DNA of 64,000 bases from Saccharina japonica (Eukaryota; Sar; Phaeophyceae; Laminariales; Laminariaceae). The stretch is from contig MEHQ01000142.1 in assembly GCA_008828725.1 (NCBI GenBank), forward strand, positions 482,272 to 546,271, read 5' to 3'. Below the pieces are notes generated by a model. It ran no database searches. It had not been told where the DNA came from and saw nothing but the letters and a program-made list of their open reading frames with translations. Positions 22,409 to 36,200 of this stretch are shown in pieces (positions within the stretch are counted from its first letter, which is position 1; every line of letters begins with the position of its first letter). Made by a program: the position numbers and the translations under genes.

Positions 22409-23752
22409 GGGCCCGTTTTAACGAAGAAAAGTTTCAAATCGAATCGATTTGAAATCGTTTTTTATATGAATCGAGATGAATTCGATTCGATTTGGTGGAA
22501 AAATACGGCTATGGGTTCTATCGAAAAGCCACGTGTGCTCTCGATTTTTTTATGAGATCGGAATAACGCAGCATCTTACACAACACCCGGCTGACAAGTA
22601 CCGAGGAGAGCAGGTGAGAGCGACGGCGTACATCGTCGCGTGCGCGCCGCCGACAGCCTCTGTTTGCTTTAAAGGCGCAGGCTATGTAGGAAGCTATCAC
22701 TCTGAGGGCGTATCTTAACCCCCTCTGAGGTGCATGGGAACAAGAGGGGCGGAACGAGGCTGTTCATGGTCGTTCCTTCCGTTCCTATGAGATTGGTACA
22801 CGCAGAATCCTGCCTCGGCCTCGCCAGCCGAATCCGTCCGAACGGTTTATTTTCGCACACGGCTCGACACAACACGCATGCTTGTCCGCAATTGGTGCCC
22901 ACGCCCATCGTCGGGGTGTCCACCAACATCCAGCAAGATCACACAATATTTTATTTGTACCCGTTCGGTCGGGCCGTTCGGTCCTCCTAAACAAGAAAAA
23001 GTAGGGGTCAAACGCTTGTGCTTCCTCTTCCTACAGCAGATGACTTCTTTTTTTCGGGCTGCACGGAATCCATTCGCTTTGCTTACCCAATCAACACCGA
23101 TTGAACTGGCAAATAATATTCCAATCGGTTCGTTCCAAGCTCTCCCGGGGGGAGTTTAAGACACGCCCTGAGCTTTTGTTGGGTGGGCGGAAGCCCGTGA
23201 ACGCCACGCACGGAGCAGCGGCGGTGATGCAGCTATCGAAGTCTCTAGTTTTTCCTCCGTTTTTTGGGTTGATCGCTTGGTTTTTCGTGGGGCTTGCTTT
23301 GCCGATCGAGCTGATGGAAAAGTTGGGCTATTAAAAGCGACTGCCATGACTTTTTTAAGGAGCCACCGCCGGGCTAAGCTGTGCTATGGTCTTTAGCAGT
23401 GGGCGCGGTTATTGCTTCGGTCGCCGCTCGTTGAGGTTCACGCTTTATCGCCTCGTCGATGATTGTCGATAATGCCCAAACGGCGATGGATTGCCTCGGG
23501 GACGTTGGCCCAGCGGGAACATGCCATGCAAGTTGAATAACCCCCCCCCACTTCAAATCGATTCGGATCGATTCGATTCAAATTGCAACAAAATAATAAT
23601 TCTGGGACTTCTTTTGCAATTCGATCGGATCGACTGTACCTCGCCCTAAATAACAAATGCCTTCTTGGTGATTCATGTTTTGACCAATCATATGAAACTT
23701 CAATTCGATTCATTAAAACAACTCGATAAGCTTTCTTTGTGAAAACATGCCC
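22409..23752. mobile_element. Non-autonomous DNA transposon, PIF/Harbinger-like ends
   Basis: Left end GGGCCCGTTTTAACGAAGAA; reverse complement of the right end GGGCATGTTTTCACAAAGAA. Both ends are flanked by TAA (22406-22408 and 23753-23755). A 3-bp TWA duplication and GGGC..GTTT ends fit PIF/Harbinger. Subterminal words AATCGATTTGAAATCG and TCGAATTGAAG recur inside. I see no transposase in its 1,344 bp. Confidence 0.55.
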
Positions 23753-25993
23753 TAAGCAGGGCGTAAAATAGGCGTCCGGTTCGTGATGTAGCTCCCCACC
23801 ACGAGCCGTAGGCGAGGTGTGGACCCCCGCAGGGGCCCCCGGTGGGCCCCTGGAGGGCCGCCGGAGCCCGTTTTTTTTTACCACATACTCCGTATGCGTC
23901 AATATACTCAAAATGTGCGTCCAACCCGCTCGGTTTAGCTGCTTGAAGCCTGTTTCGTCCTCAGGCAGAGGAAAACGGCAACAGTTTCAATCGAATTCTC
24001 AAAGGAAGTAAAGTACTCTATGCCAAAAGAGGAAACCAGCCCCAAATAAAGCATTTAAGACGAAATCAACACGAAATAAACCCTTTTGGGGCATGTTCGT
24101 TCGATTGTTGGTTGTTGTTCCTTCTTTATGATTATTTTTTAGACGTACTGGGGGGGAGACCTGGCTAACACTACACGTCGCTGACGGCCTTGGACTTCGG
24201 TATGTCGCGTGCCGACGCCTGCCGGGATGCCTCTCCCCCCTACGGACGTTGTCTAGGGTAAAGTGTCCGCAGTCTCGAACACTGAGTTCCTCCAATGGCC
24301 CCGAGACCATTCAAACTTCTGCCATCTAAACTGTCTCTCAGATAAAGGAAATTTACATCGTACTGGCTCCTCCCTTTCACCTTTGAAATAAACGGGTGGT
24401 GAGTGGGAAAAAACTACAGCATATGCGCTCGCCAGTCGTCTGACTGGGTACCGATCGAGCACCACCTATCTACCGATGTGGTGTTCTTCCTGCCCCGTCG
24501 GTCTGTGCTTCCCTGTTCCGTCCTACCTCGAAAGCACTGACCGCTGAGCGCTTCCGTCTCCTACGAACAACCAGATCCTGGAACCACAACCCCATCTCCT
24601 CTCTTCCGAACTGCCATACACTACAGACTGAGCTTTCTTTTCGTTTTGGTTACGCTCAATCTTCACCCTTTTTTTTCGTCTTCGGCGAAAAGCATGCCAA
24701 AAAGAGAAACGCGAAAAAAGGTGCGGTACAGAAAAAAAGTGGTACGGCAAGCCGCACCATGCCTTCGGTACGTGGTGAAAAAAAACGGGCTTTACAACAA
24801 AAAGGTGTGCCAGCGCAATATTTCACCACCTGCTTTACGCCCTGGCTCTAAGTGATCGATGGGTTGATGGATCGATTGACTGCTAGATTGCTTGCTAGAT
24901 TGATTAATTCGTTGGTTGGTGCATATTTAGAGTAGCGCAGACGCAGCAGATATGATCACCGTGCAGGATCTGACCAAGAAGCGTCAGGTTCAAGGGGGTG
25001 GGCCGACAGACTGTTTATACTACTGCTGGACCGGCACTGCTATGGCTACTTTGGGCAGCAACACCCCACGTTAGGACGGCGAGCGAGGGAAGAGGTTGCT
25101 TGGCGATACCACGTGCTGTTGCTACAAAATACGTACTCCGAGCAACCTCCCGCAGGACGCAGTACGTGACACCGATGCCACCAATATTTGCCACACAAGT
25201 TTTGCAGCAGCATCCCACCGGGCGCGATGATATACTCGTGCGGCCTCCCCTCGTTGTTGAGAGTTGAGTGCAGACATTATTCATTATTCACTAGTTGCAA
25301 TATCCATACTGCCGCTGTTGCCTGTATGGCAGCTCTATCTCGGTCCCAATCGCCAACGTTTTAACGTCGGCTGACTCGTCGTGTCACCTTGAAGTCGGCC
25401 CAACACCAAAATCATTATTTTCAGGTGATGTAAGTATACAGTATTAATAGTAGTCACTACGAAACCGACACGCCCCGTACAAGCCCCCGAAACAATAGCA
25501 AACAACAGTCCTGATGTGCAGCAGGTGCCAGGTACGTTATCGAGCGGCCGCAGCACAAAAGCGCAGCGGTTAAATTCTCGCCGCGACTCACGGCCGGCAT
25601 CGGTCGGTGTCCTAACAATTCAATTTTTTTACAAAGGTTTACGTCTAGAGATGTGTCACACCTGAACTTGTACCGGTTGCTTCTCCGCTGCTCTTGGAGC
25701 AATTCCGCCGTTCCCCACCTATCGCTCCCAGCTGGTAGAGGAATGACGGCCCAGCCTTTTGAAGCCGGAATCTTCCAGCCTTCTCGACTGCCGCATTCTC
25801 CGCAGGCCTGGCCCTGCAACCCCTGCCCGCCTCCCGTCCCTTGGCCGCGTTCATCGTGATCGCCCTGCGCAGTCGACGCATGCGCGTGGCCGCGGTGTGC
25901 TCCGCTTCTAACGCGGCCGTTGCCGCCGCCGCCGCCACTACCATCACCACCACCACCGCCGGCACCCCCGCCGCTCCCGTCGCCACCTTCGTC

Positions 25994-25994
<1 letters not shown>

Positions 25995-26047
<53 letters not shown>
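25995..26047. repeat. (CTG)n trinucleotide run
   Basis: Nearly 18 perfect CTG units on the + strand (CAG on -). Both flanks are GC-rich and remain open in more than one minus-strand frame (poly-Ala or poly-Ser), so it may lie in an exon. Confidence 0.93.
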
Positions 26048-28084
26048 ACCAGTACTACCGTGCCTGGCGCGCCGAGGGGCGCCACGTCGCGGTCGACGGC
26101 GCTGTTTGCGCGCGGTGCCCGTTCGAAGGAGGACCGAGGAGGAGAAAAAACTCTCGACTGACACGGGGAAGTGCTTCTCCGCGGCGTCGAATCGCAAGGC
26201 CGGGCAGAAAGCGGCCACTAGGCGCGCCTGCGAGATTGGACACCGTGAGCAGAACACATTAAAGGAAGTACCAGGTATCAAGTACAGGTGGTGCTTTTGC
26301 TTTAGTCCTCCGGTGGACGGGTGAAAGTAAAGGTTAATAGGTTTACCACACTTCCTTCCACATCTGTGTGACTACTCGTGTGCTGGAATGCGCGAAGAAA
26401 CGGCGTGCCATATCAACACCGCTCACCGCGCGGTGGAAAGTCCAAGCTCATAGACAACGCTCGTGCAAAGCTCATGTCTCCGGAACAAGGCCACCAACGG
26501 GAATGTTTGGTCACATGCCGGTACATGAGTGCGGGCACATGCCTTGTTGGCTATTGGTGGAATCGTAACACACGAGGTACTGTAGCAACTCGTGGAATAG
26601 ATGGAAACGGCAACCTCTTTACTGGTATACCTGGTGTGTACGAGTACGTGTATCCGATAAGTGAGTATACTACTACACTACACTACACTATAACTCCACG
26701 AATAAGAAATAACCTTCCAAGGCTGATAAGAACATAAGGCGCTCGGATTAAGAAATTGTGTTCAGCGGCGAGCGCTACACTAAACCCTATATAATAGTAT
26801 GTACTCAAGGTTGTTCAAGGAGTGTCACAATAAGGTTTTACGTAAGGCTTGCTCATTTTATGATGGGTATTTCTTGTTGGCGGGTCCGTACTGCTGTATA
26901 GTGCTGTATAGACATCGACTGCTGCCGAACGCCGACAGTCCGTTGTTCCCGCATGACACCACAACAGCAATAGCCACGAGTTGCTCCACGCAACAGGCAC
27001 CGACAGCAGCAGCAGAGCAGGCTGAGAGCTGTGCGTGTAACCTGCTGCTGGTTGTGTCGCGACATTATCTTTTGTATTCGCTACCACCCCAACGGGCAGC
27101 CTGCACCGTGGGTTTTGCGAGGGCGGGTCACTGCAGCCAGCAGGCTGCGCACTGCAGCACTGAAGCAGTGCAGTACTGGATGCGAGTTCTGCTCTCAATG
27201 ATCGTATCTATACTCGTAGGAGTACCAACATCATGGATGGAACCTGTACGTACGGGCTTTTAAATAGTAAACGAAAAGATGCACCACTCTTGGTTTTGAG
27301 ATTTTGAATGCCAACACGTCAATTGCGCAACAGCCGAATACTAATGACGACGGTCGCCCAACCAACTGCACCTTAAGCTCATCGTCCCTTGAGGAAGCAC
27401 TTGCGCCTTCTTCTGCCATCAGAGGTGGCCTGGTCGCCGATATCTCTGGTGCTTTGTTTCGCTCACGCCCAAGCGGAAAATCATCAACAACAACCCGCAA
27501 ATCGTGGGAGTTACACAAACCTACGAGGCGTTAAGTGTTTACATGCAAAAAGCACGCAAATCTAATTCCAAGTAGTTTGACGCCGAATTTCAGCTGCTCT
27601 CCTGCCCAGGCTATAACATAAGACGTACCAGCACTCGTACAGAGTAGTACTTCGTATCATGTGCTTAAGCTGCTGCTGCTGCGTCGCCCGTTGATACATT
27701 TGACAAACCACGGCGTATATCCAGCCCAGAGCACGTTGCACAAAAAACTGTAGTGCAGCGCCAATGAATGACCTTGCTTTTTTTCCATAGCTGTTCATTT
27801 TTCAAGGTTGGACAGTTGGTCGAGCGAATTCACAGAAAATAGAGATAACATAGATGATGTATTGTAATGCTGTTATTGTTGCTTGTGCTGCCGGCAATAT
27901 GCATGTATGCATGTATACGGCTTGATGTGTTATGGTTATATACGTGACGAGGTACACAGTATGCAACAAGCAGTAGAAGGCGCTCCCTGACAAAATACTC
28001 TTGCGGGAAGCTCATTGGAAGAGACACTCTCCCATACATAAAATAACTCACAGCTGACGATTCTGACATTTACTTCTAATTCTT

Positions 28085-28222
28085 TTCCAGCTCCCTTCGT
28101 TTCGTAACTCAGATTCGCCGTCACACACCGCGGGCACTCCTTCGTCCCCTTCCCACTACCGCGCATGCTTCATCGCGGGAAGAGCCCATCAGTTTCTTCC
28201 CTCGTCGACTCGCGTCGAAGCG
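28085..28222. repeat. Dispersed repeat shared with 11452-11602
   Basis: TCGTAACTCAGATTCG...GTCACACA and TTCTTCCCTCGTCGACTCGC match the copy at 11452 in order and spacing. Confidence 0.5.
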
Positions 28223-29556
28223 TACACACGCTGTAATTTTTGCAAGAGAAAAAAGTCTCCAACGGACGGGGGCTCGAACTCGCGAAATCGCAAACAAACG
28301 TAGCACAGCAAATAAAAGTACCAAGTATTATTACTTTGTCCGTATTGAACCAGTGTGCCTCCGATGATGCTGCCGTTGCTAAGTAGCTGCTGCTGCTCGT
28401 GTATGTACGGAATTATACATCTCCAAAGGATATATATATAGATTGCTATGTGGTTATCCCTGCCTGCTCTGCCTGTCTCAGACTCCTGGGGGTATCGGGG
28501 GGCTCGTCGTGTCGTCGTGAGAAACAAATGCATTTCGTGAATATTTACGAACGGTCCTTTATCAACAACGGTCAGCTACGTACTCACATGACCTCCTACT
28601 TCGCAAAAAGTATTACATGGTTCGTAGTAATTTAAACTTTGAATACCGCCATCACTTACTTACGGCTTGAATCCGTCGCGTAATCGCCTAGTCGAAAAAT
28701 ATTCTGCAATGGACGCACAGCACCACCACCCTACGCCCGCAAGCATTTGGAAGGGCACACCCAACCCGAGTGCTGTCCGTGTTCCCGATGTAAGGCCAGA
28801 GATTCAACCATGAATACCTCCAAAATTGTGAAAATAACACTCCATTTACTGCTGTACATATCGTGCGTCTTTGCCTCGACTACGAGTTGAGTTACTTCGA
28901 TAACTAAACAGATTGTAACCATACGCTCCTCTGTAAACAAAAACGGCCATCATCCAGCCAGCCAGTGGTGTACCCACCTCAACAACAAACAAAGGCACAG
29001 GGAATAAGAGACACATGGCACACGAAGGGCGCATACACGACGTCTTAGGCGCATGTATAAATAAGCGTATATATTGCGTTGCGGACACTGAGCCAACGGA
29101 CCATACTACCGTACCATACGCATCGAGGTCACGATAATTCCGTCAACAGTTCGCTCCTTCGCCCATCCAGTCTCCAGCACCATACCAACCATACACCATC
29201 TAGAAACGAAATCCGTCACAATCATGGGTGACGCAGCAAGTCGACCGACCACGATTTTTCGACCAATCAAGTACTCCCTTAAGATAAACGTTGACCGATC
29301 GGGAAATTGCACGGCCGTTTCCCCTTTCTCTCTCTACTGTAACATGTAACAGGTTGTATGTTATCACCAACAAAACCGCCTCCTCCGCCGACGACAACCG
29401 CCCACTCAACCCATCATACACGGCCGCAGGCATTGAGACTACAACCGATTCAACACTGCTGTACACGTATACTGTATGTACTTAATAGCAATGCCATTAA
29501 CACCGAAGTCAAATCCCAAACACCCGACTTAACCGACTTCCAACGGCCTACGTACC

Positions 29557-29654
29557 AGTCTGATCGTGAACATAGTGCTGTTTTGGAAACGTACCAACCA
29601 GCAGAAAATATGTTTGTCGAACCCGTGGAATGGGACTATATTCACGATCAGACT
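29557..29654. repeat. 98-bp hairpin with 20-bp arms
   Basis: AGTCTGATCGTGAACATAGT at 29557-29576 is the inverse of ACTATATTCACGATCAGACT at 29635-29654, with one mismatch. It is a small foldback of unknown origin. Confidence 0.7.
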
Positions 29655-30284
29655 GATATGTAGCAACCAGCCGCGAGGCAGCACGCCAACTTTACGACTG
29701 AGCCCACTACCTGCCGGCGACTTTTTGTGGATAATAAACTGTAAACAAATAATAAACCATGACATCATAGGTTCGGTGTACACCGCGTTGACCTATGAGT
29801 AGAATAGAACCGAACCATCAAAACTACAGGTTCTTGTTCTTCCCGCGATATATGCCCGGGGGGGGATGCGGGGGGGACGCTGGGGCTATGTATGCGCACC
29901 GTAGTGGCAGACACCCGGTAGCGTCTTGTGTATCGTACGCACTGGCGTCAAACACGCCCACTACCTCTCGAAAGCCCAAACTCTCTAAACCACTCTGGGT
30001 AAACGAGTCAACAATAAAATCCTCTAAACGGCTTTGAGAGCTCGAAAGACAGACCGACAGCCTACAGCCTAGGCTACAACATCCGGACCTCCTCCCATCG
30101 CCACCAGCCAACAAGGAACGCCCAATAACTTCACTAGGCAAGAAAACACACCCCACTAACTCCCTTCAGCGCTCGCTCCACACTACGGCACGCTAAACCC
30201 GCGCGCTCGCAGCAGGAGAACCCTCGCCTCGGTATGCCCCTCGCCGTTACAGGGGAGAGGGTTTCGCAACACTCCATCGGCTAC

Positions 30285-33200
30285 TCACGCTGTAGACAGC
30301 AACACCTCGTCTGCTCTATCTATTTTCACGCCGCCATTCTGTGCAGCCGTTTCCCCCCAAAAGACACTCGGACCAAACGGCCCCTTGTTTGAGTTGAAAC
30401 GCCATAGGTGAGCCGCCATCCTCACGCCGAAGAGGACGTACGTCATGCTGATCCAGAGTCCCTGAATGCCCCACCCCCGCCGAAGGGAAAGGACCGATCC
30501 TGTTTGCGAGGGACAAGCACGAGACGTTAAATAAAACTATTTTCCCGCTGCAAGCATCAAACTCTTCGTGTGCGCTCAAAAGGAGGGTGCACTTCTAAAA
30601 GGGGTTACAACCCTTTCACTACAGTACTGCAAACTAAAATAGTCCCACACTAATTCCAAGTAGTTTGTACCCGACCTGAAGATGCCGAAAGGGGTTAACG
30701 TCGACGTGAAATATTTTTACCGTTGCATGATACATCGATACCGTCAATGAAACAGCGCCAGCCATTTCGCGGGCGTCACTCGTCGGATTAAATTACGGCA
30801 CGAACTCGAGGGAGAACATTTAGCTCTGTTCGGCATGTCTACCGGCATGTAGAGAGGGCGGTGGGGGGGGGGGGCGTATCTCATTTGTTGCTGCCTTCGT
30901 CATTTTGACCATTGACACGCATCCTTTCGAGACGGAGGGCGGGGGGGGGGGGTCATTGACCTCACAAAGCAGTACGGTGATAAACAACCTGCCGCACACA
31001 GCTTGGATACGCCTTTCAGCAAACCCTTGGGAGCAATAAGCCTGAACCCTATACCGCACAATCGCTTCGATTGGGCGCGCATACCACACGAGCAAACACA
31101 TTTTCTCTCGCCCATAAAATATGCCAATCAACGCGCGGGCTCGATCAACGAAGCCCAGAATGCTGACTTGGTGAGAGCAACGCATCCCGTCACGCCCACG
31201 AGGAAACGTGATTGGGTGTGAGGCAGCACCCGTTGGCTGACTTCAACCGTTACACTAAAGCCGTTACGCGAAAACCGTACTACACTAAACTCCCTTTGCC
31301 AGGGTCAAACAACTAAACATGTCAAGATAAATGATTGAAACTACTATGATTTTGTAGGTTTCGTTGTGATTTCTGGATTGTACCATATAGGGTATACCGG
31401 TATCTATCTACAAACCACGACCCAACCCAACCCAACCCAACCTTAAACCCTAACTACCCCAAAGGATGCACCGCGCGTGGCTTCGACGCACGAATTGCAT
31501 TTCCAGAAGAAAAAAAACGTGCGCACCACCTCAAAAAAATGAAATTCTTCCGTGGTTTATCGGGTATGTTTTGTGGTTCGAAAACACGGCGGAGGCTGTT
31601 AATAGTGGCCGCACCTACAACTCCAAAGAAGGATGCCACTGCCACCGTCTTTGCGTTGTAGACGAAGTCCGAGGCTCCGTAGAAGAGCGCGTCCCACGTC
31701 CACACCACGCAGCACATCGGGAAGGCGTACAGGACGACGGGAAACGCCTGCGACGGTTGTTGTATCACGTATACACCGGACACCGTTGCGGAACGGTTAC
31801 AAATCGTCTCATCGGGATTACACTGGCTAATCAAGGCGAGTTCAGTTGCCGCGACCAGTGCACCATCACCTTCAAATGTGCCCGACAAGACCTTGCACGA
31901 TAATCCCACGGTCACATGACGATCGTGCTTACAGTTCGCACCATTGGCTATTTGGCGTAAAGCGACGACAGTTCAGTAGCAGGAAGGCTATTCATGTGAG
32001 CTTGAAATCCATCGAGTGGACCAATTTGCACACAAACCCTACATTCTGTCTCTTAAGAAGGAACCGATCTGATTTGCAACGCCCCAGCAGTTAGCCTAAG
32101 GACGGTCCGAACAACTTCGAGCCCCGACGAACTTCGTCCCACTACATACGAAAAAAAACACCTATTATCTGCATAATGGAGCAATGTAGCAGGGCCAGTA
32201 TCACCCCAACACGCGCAAACCTCGAAACGTGAAAAATCACCAAAGCTGTGCACCTTTTGTAGGCAGCTGGCAACTAGAAACCCGCCACATTCTTTCCGTA
32301 CGGCAGAAATAGAGCTACAGAACGTTCAGTTTAGGAAACCGGGCATAAGCCGTGATCGTACTGGTGCGCGAAACAAAATGGCCGGTGATGGCAAACACAA
32401 ATACCTGGGAGACGAGATGGGCCACCTCTTTCGCTGGGCATACAGCAGACAGCAGGAAAGGGAACACGGCCCTTGAGACAACGGCGAGGCTAATCCCCAG
32501 CCCGAAGCTTAGCGTCAGCACGCGCTTGGCTATAGACCTCATCGTCTCCCTGTGCTTGAGTGCTTCGCCACCCCACGCAGCTTGCTGTCCGAGGCCCGAG
32601 CTCTCCTGGTAGTCTCTAGCCAGTCCCATGTACCCCGAGATCATCACTTGGCCCGCAGACCCGAGAGCCTCTGACGAGCGCACGGCAATCGGGTGGTAAC
32701 GACAAGGACTGAGTGTCAAGTGCGCGGGATGAGAGGCTCGAGGCAACGGGGCCGTGTACGCGAACCGCTTTCGTGAAGTAAGAGGGGGGTGTCAACTGGG
32801 TCGTGGTCGCTGAGGCTCTCAGGAGCAGCGAGAACAACGCGGAGGCGAGTCGCTCGTCCTACTTCCCACCTTCTGGACCAAGCACTGGCGGAAACGACAT
32901 GCGCGTTGCTCCGTTGGGTGAGTTAGGCCAACGAGGGGGAAAGGGGACGCTGTGCACAGCAGTAAATACACGCACGACGTTGAGGTTGAACGTCGGACAA
33001 CCAAAATACTCTGCACTCATACGTAGCGCAATGCTTTTAACCCTTTGCCCCCGCTTTTGAGGACAAACTGCTTGGGCTTAGTACGTACCACTCTGTGCCT
33101 AAATATGAGTAGATTTCGTGTATTAATAATAATGTTAATACTTAATGTGAACAGTCCTAATAATTCGGTATGGAAGGGTACACTAAGGGGCACTTTTTCA

Positions 33201-36200
33201 GTATCGTAGCAAAAGGGTAACCCTTTTAATACTGCAACAATGCACCCGCACTAATTCCAAGTAATTCCCCCAAAAACGGGGGTGCGGTTATAAAGGAGTT
33301 AAAGCACGCCTAAGGGTAACTACTCATTAGTTATTGCACACAACTTTACGCAGATGGCGACGGGGTGCGAGCTTGTCGTGTCAATCACGGACGTCTCCTT
33401 GCCAATAGTCGGCTGGGACTCGGAAAGCGACGACGAAACGCCGGGGAGATTTTTTTTTGGATGGACATCAACCGAATAGTATCGTATCTACCAGGTACAA
33501 ACCAGGTACATACATACTATATACCAGGTACATACTTGCACAGCTATCAAAAGTAATATCACCAGTAGCAAATCGCAAAATAACTATACGGCAGCATCGG
33601 ACATTATTTACACGGTATATATAATCGAAAATGGTCTACGCGGCGGTATGTACACAGTATCGAAAAGGCTTAGCACTTTAGTCACGACATGGCGGCGATG
33701 CCGATGCTGACCTTGTACGAAGGCGATGACGAGCCAGAGGGACAGCATCAGCTGGTGGGCGGCGATCTCCAAAATCCCCATGCGTGCTGCGGCGCTTGCC
33801 ATTACAGTCCAGGCTCCCACATTGCACATCTGGAAAAAATGGCAAAAGCCGAAGAACAGTTCAAGGAACGGAAAGAGAAACGAGGGAGCCAGAATGACGT
33901 ACATAGACACACATGTGGCGACTAATATTAATAATACATTCTTGATAATGTGTTTTGAAGGAACTTCCGTGTCGAGTGCGTGGAAATCTGCGGTCACCTT
34001 CTTGCTTTGAACTAGCAGTCCAAAAGTTACAGACGAAACATAAGCAATAATACTACGAATACGTTTTTCCTGTCAACAGGCCGCGGCAGCGAGCGCCGTG
34101 AAAAAAACACCTGCGGGCTTGTTGTAGCCTACCAGATGCAGTCAAACAGCGGAGCCAGCGCCATGCGCCAGTCAACACGATTCGACGCACGCAAATTATC
34201 ACAAAAAGGCTTTGCACTGGAGCAGGGCTCGGGGGGGGGGGGGGGGGGGGAACTCATACGCCGGAACCCACCTGGGCTGGCGAGCGAACGAATTCAAGGA
34301 GCGAATACAAAGCTCACAACAAACCTATAGGCAATGCAAGGTTGCGCGCGTCCGGCAGACCAGATAGATCATCTACAGATACATCAGATAGATCATACAG
34401 ATCAGATATATTAAGATATATAATCTAGGTCCTAACCTGCCGTTCTGAAGTGCTGTGCATAATCTGTTTACTGTAGTACAGATCTAACCCAGGAAACATG
34501 TCCCACATCATGCAGATTACATGGCTCCCATCCGGCAACGTGAGCTAGATCATACAGATAATACATAGATCATGTAGATCATACAGATGATACATATCAC
34601 ACAGATCGGGGGTCTATATGTCCTGTAATATGTATACATTGCACAGGTTGGACAGATCAGATCCCCATTCCGTGATCTAGGCTGTAGATTTGTCGGGCCA
34701 TATGTAGTTATGAGGCGTATGATATGCAAGACCTAGATCATGTTTTCCGGGTGGGATCTGCATGACACAGCTCTTGCACACACGTTTGACGGGTGGGATC
34801 TGGGCGGTACGGTCCGAGCACAGTATCTCATAACGGCACAGAGTATAACGATGATGCATATCATGATATAGCCGATGTGTTCAACGTTAATGAGAGTGTT
34901 AATGATACCGACAGCCACTAATGATCAAGGACAATGACAATGAACATTACAATGTATGCACGGAGACATCGCGTAAGGCAAGCCCGGGTTGCTTGATATC
35001 ACAAGTTGTACGACGCTCTCACCAATAGCAGGCTCTTGGGCTACCTCCCGAGGTTAACCCAACCTGGGCAGGCCATCCTCAATCCTCAATACTGATGACA
35101 CTAAACCCTTCACACAGATCACGACAAAATCCAAAATGTCCCCCAAAAGTGGGTGCCGTTTTAACCCTTTTGGAACTGGCACCCGCGTGTTGGGGGATAA
35201 TTTAATACTTCCAAGTAGTAGTTAAGAACCACAGTAGAGCTAGGATCAATTTTGCAGCGCAAAAATAAATAAAAAATCAAAAGGGGTTGAGAGACAGTAC
35301 GACCGAATATTTACCTGACGAAACACCATCGCCGCTCCAGCGCCGAAGAATTTCTTGACTTCCTTCAAAACCGGGAGCTGAACACCCTCCTCCAGGCCCA
35401 GCCTCTCCCTCCTCACCCACATGTACCTCAAGTACACCAGGGCACCCATCTGCCGGCAGCACAAGTATTACAAACATGGCAATCACGGCACGAAACGTCA
35501 AATGGCCAAGAGGCGCAAGACCGAGATTCATATCGCAACAGCGCCGATGCGCCCGAGTCGGTTTGCCCTATTATACAGGAAGAGGCAGGCATATGTTTTC
35601 GTCGGCCCAATAGCAGTCATGGAATCGCAAGGGCCGCGCTCAGGACAAGAAAAGGGTACATTTGTTCGGGACCGAAAATGACGAAGAACAAATACCTGGT
35701 ATGCAAACTGTAACCGTGCTGTTTCAACGCATGCATCTATGATAGCAAGACCCAAGACCAAAAGGACCACCTGCGGTACCATGCGGCAACTGCTTACCGT
35801 GCATCAATCCTGTTCTAATGCCAGCGGACAAGAGATAAACTGCGGATGCTATCGAGGTAAAATCACGCACTTCTCGAGTGTGCTGCTCAAGCGTGCAGGT
35901 AGACGTCCGGCGCATTCGAGACCCGCAGGGCAAACTACGTAGGCTATTTCGACACTTCACGATTTCAATATGTCCTCCATCAATACCATGGTACCTGCAG
36001 TAGTTGATACACCGTCGTACGTTACCTACGGGCAAGGATGTTTGGATACCTTCCATAATGCTGCTGTTATATACCCAAACGCCGCCCGTGGTCACCCCCT
36101 GGTCACGAGACATGCTCCCATACAACTAGAACACCCGTGGTATATACGTAAGACGGAGTAGCTCTCGCTGTCAATAGGAGCCCCCGCTGGTGGAAACGTG

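Larger units (their letters stand above)
23756..30284. other. Gene-poor stretch with ambiguous open frames
   Basis: No gene here passes both a domain and a splice test. Minus-strand frames of note: 26281-25640, where both Ala-run and Ser-run frames stay open; about 27520-27392, acidic, with a possible donor GAGCTTAAG|GTGCAG; and 24465-24255. These could be single exons of unseen genes. The rest is repeats, including an AAGGGGTTAA-family remnant at 27563-27590. A GGGGCATGTTCGTTCGATTG near 24089 resembles one end of the PIF-like element. Confidence 0.45.

Noticed and set aside
25640-26281. Poly-Ala or poly-Ser protein over the CTG run
   Set aside because: At least two minus-strand frames are open and neither has a domain. 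I could not choose a frame, so it is kept only as a region note.
34225-34255. A further LINE 3' end at the long G-run
   Set aside because: Only about six bases beside the homopolymer match the LINE tail.
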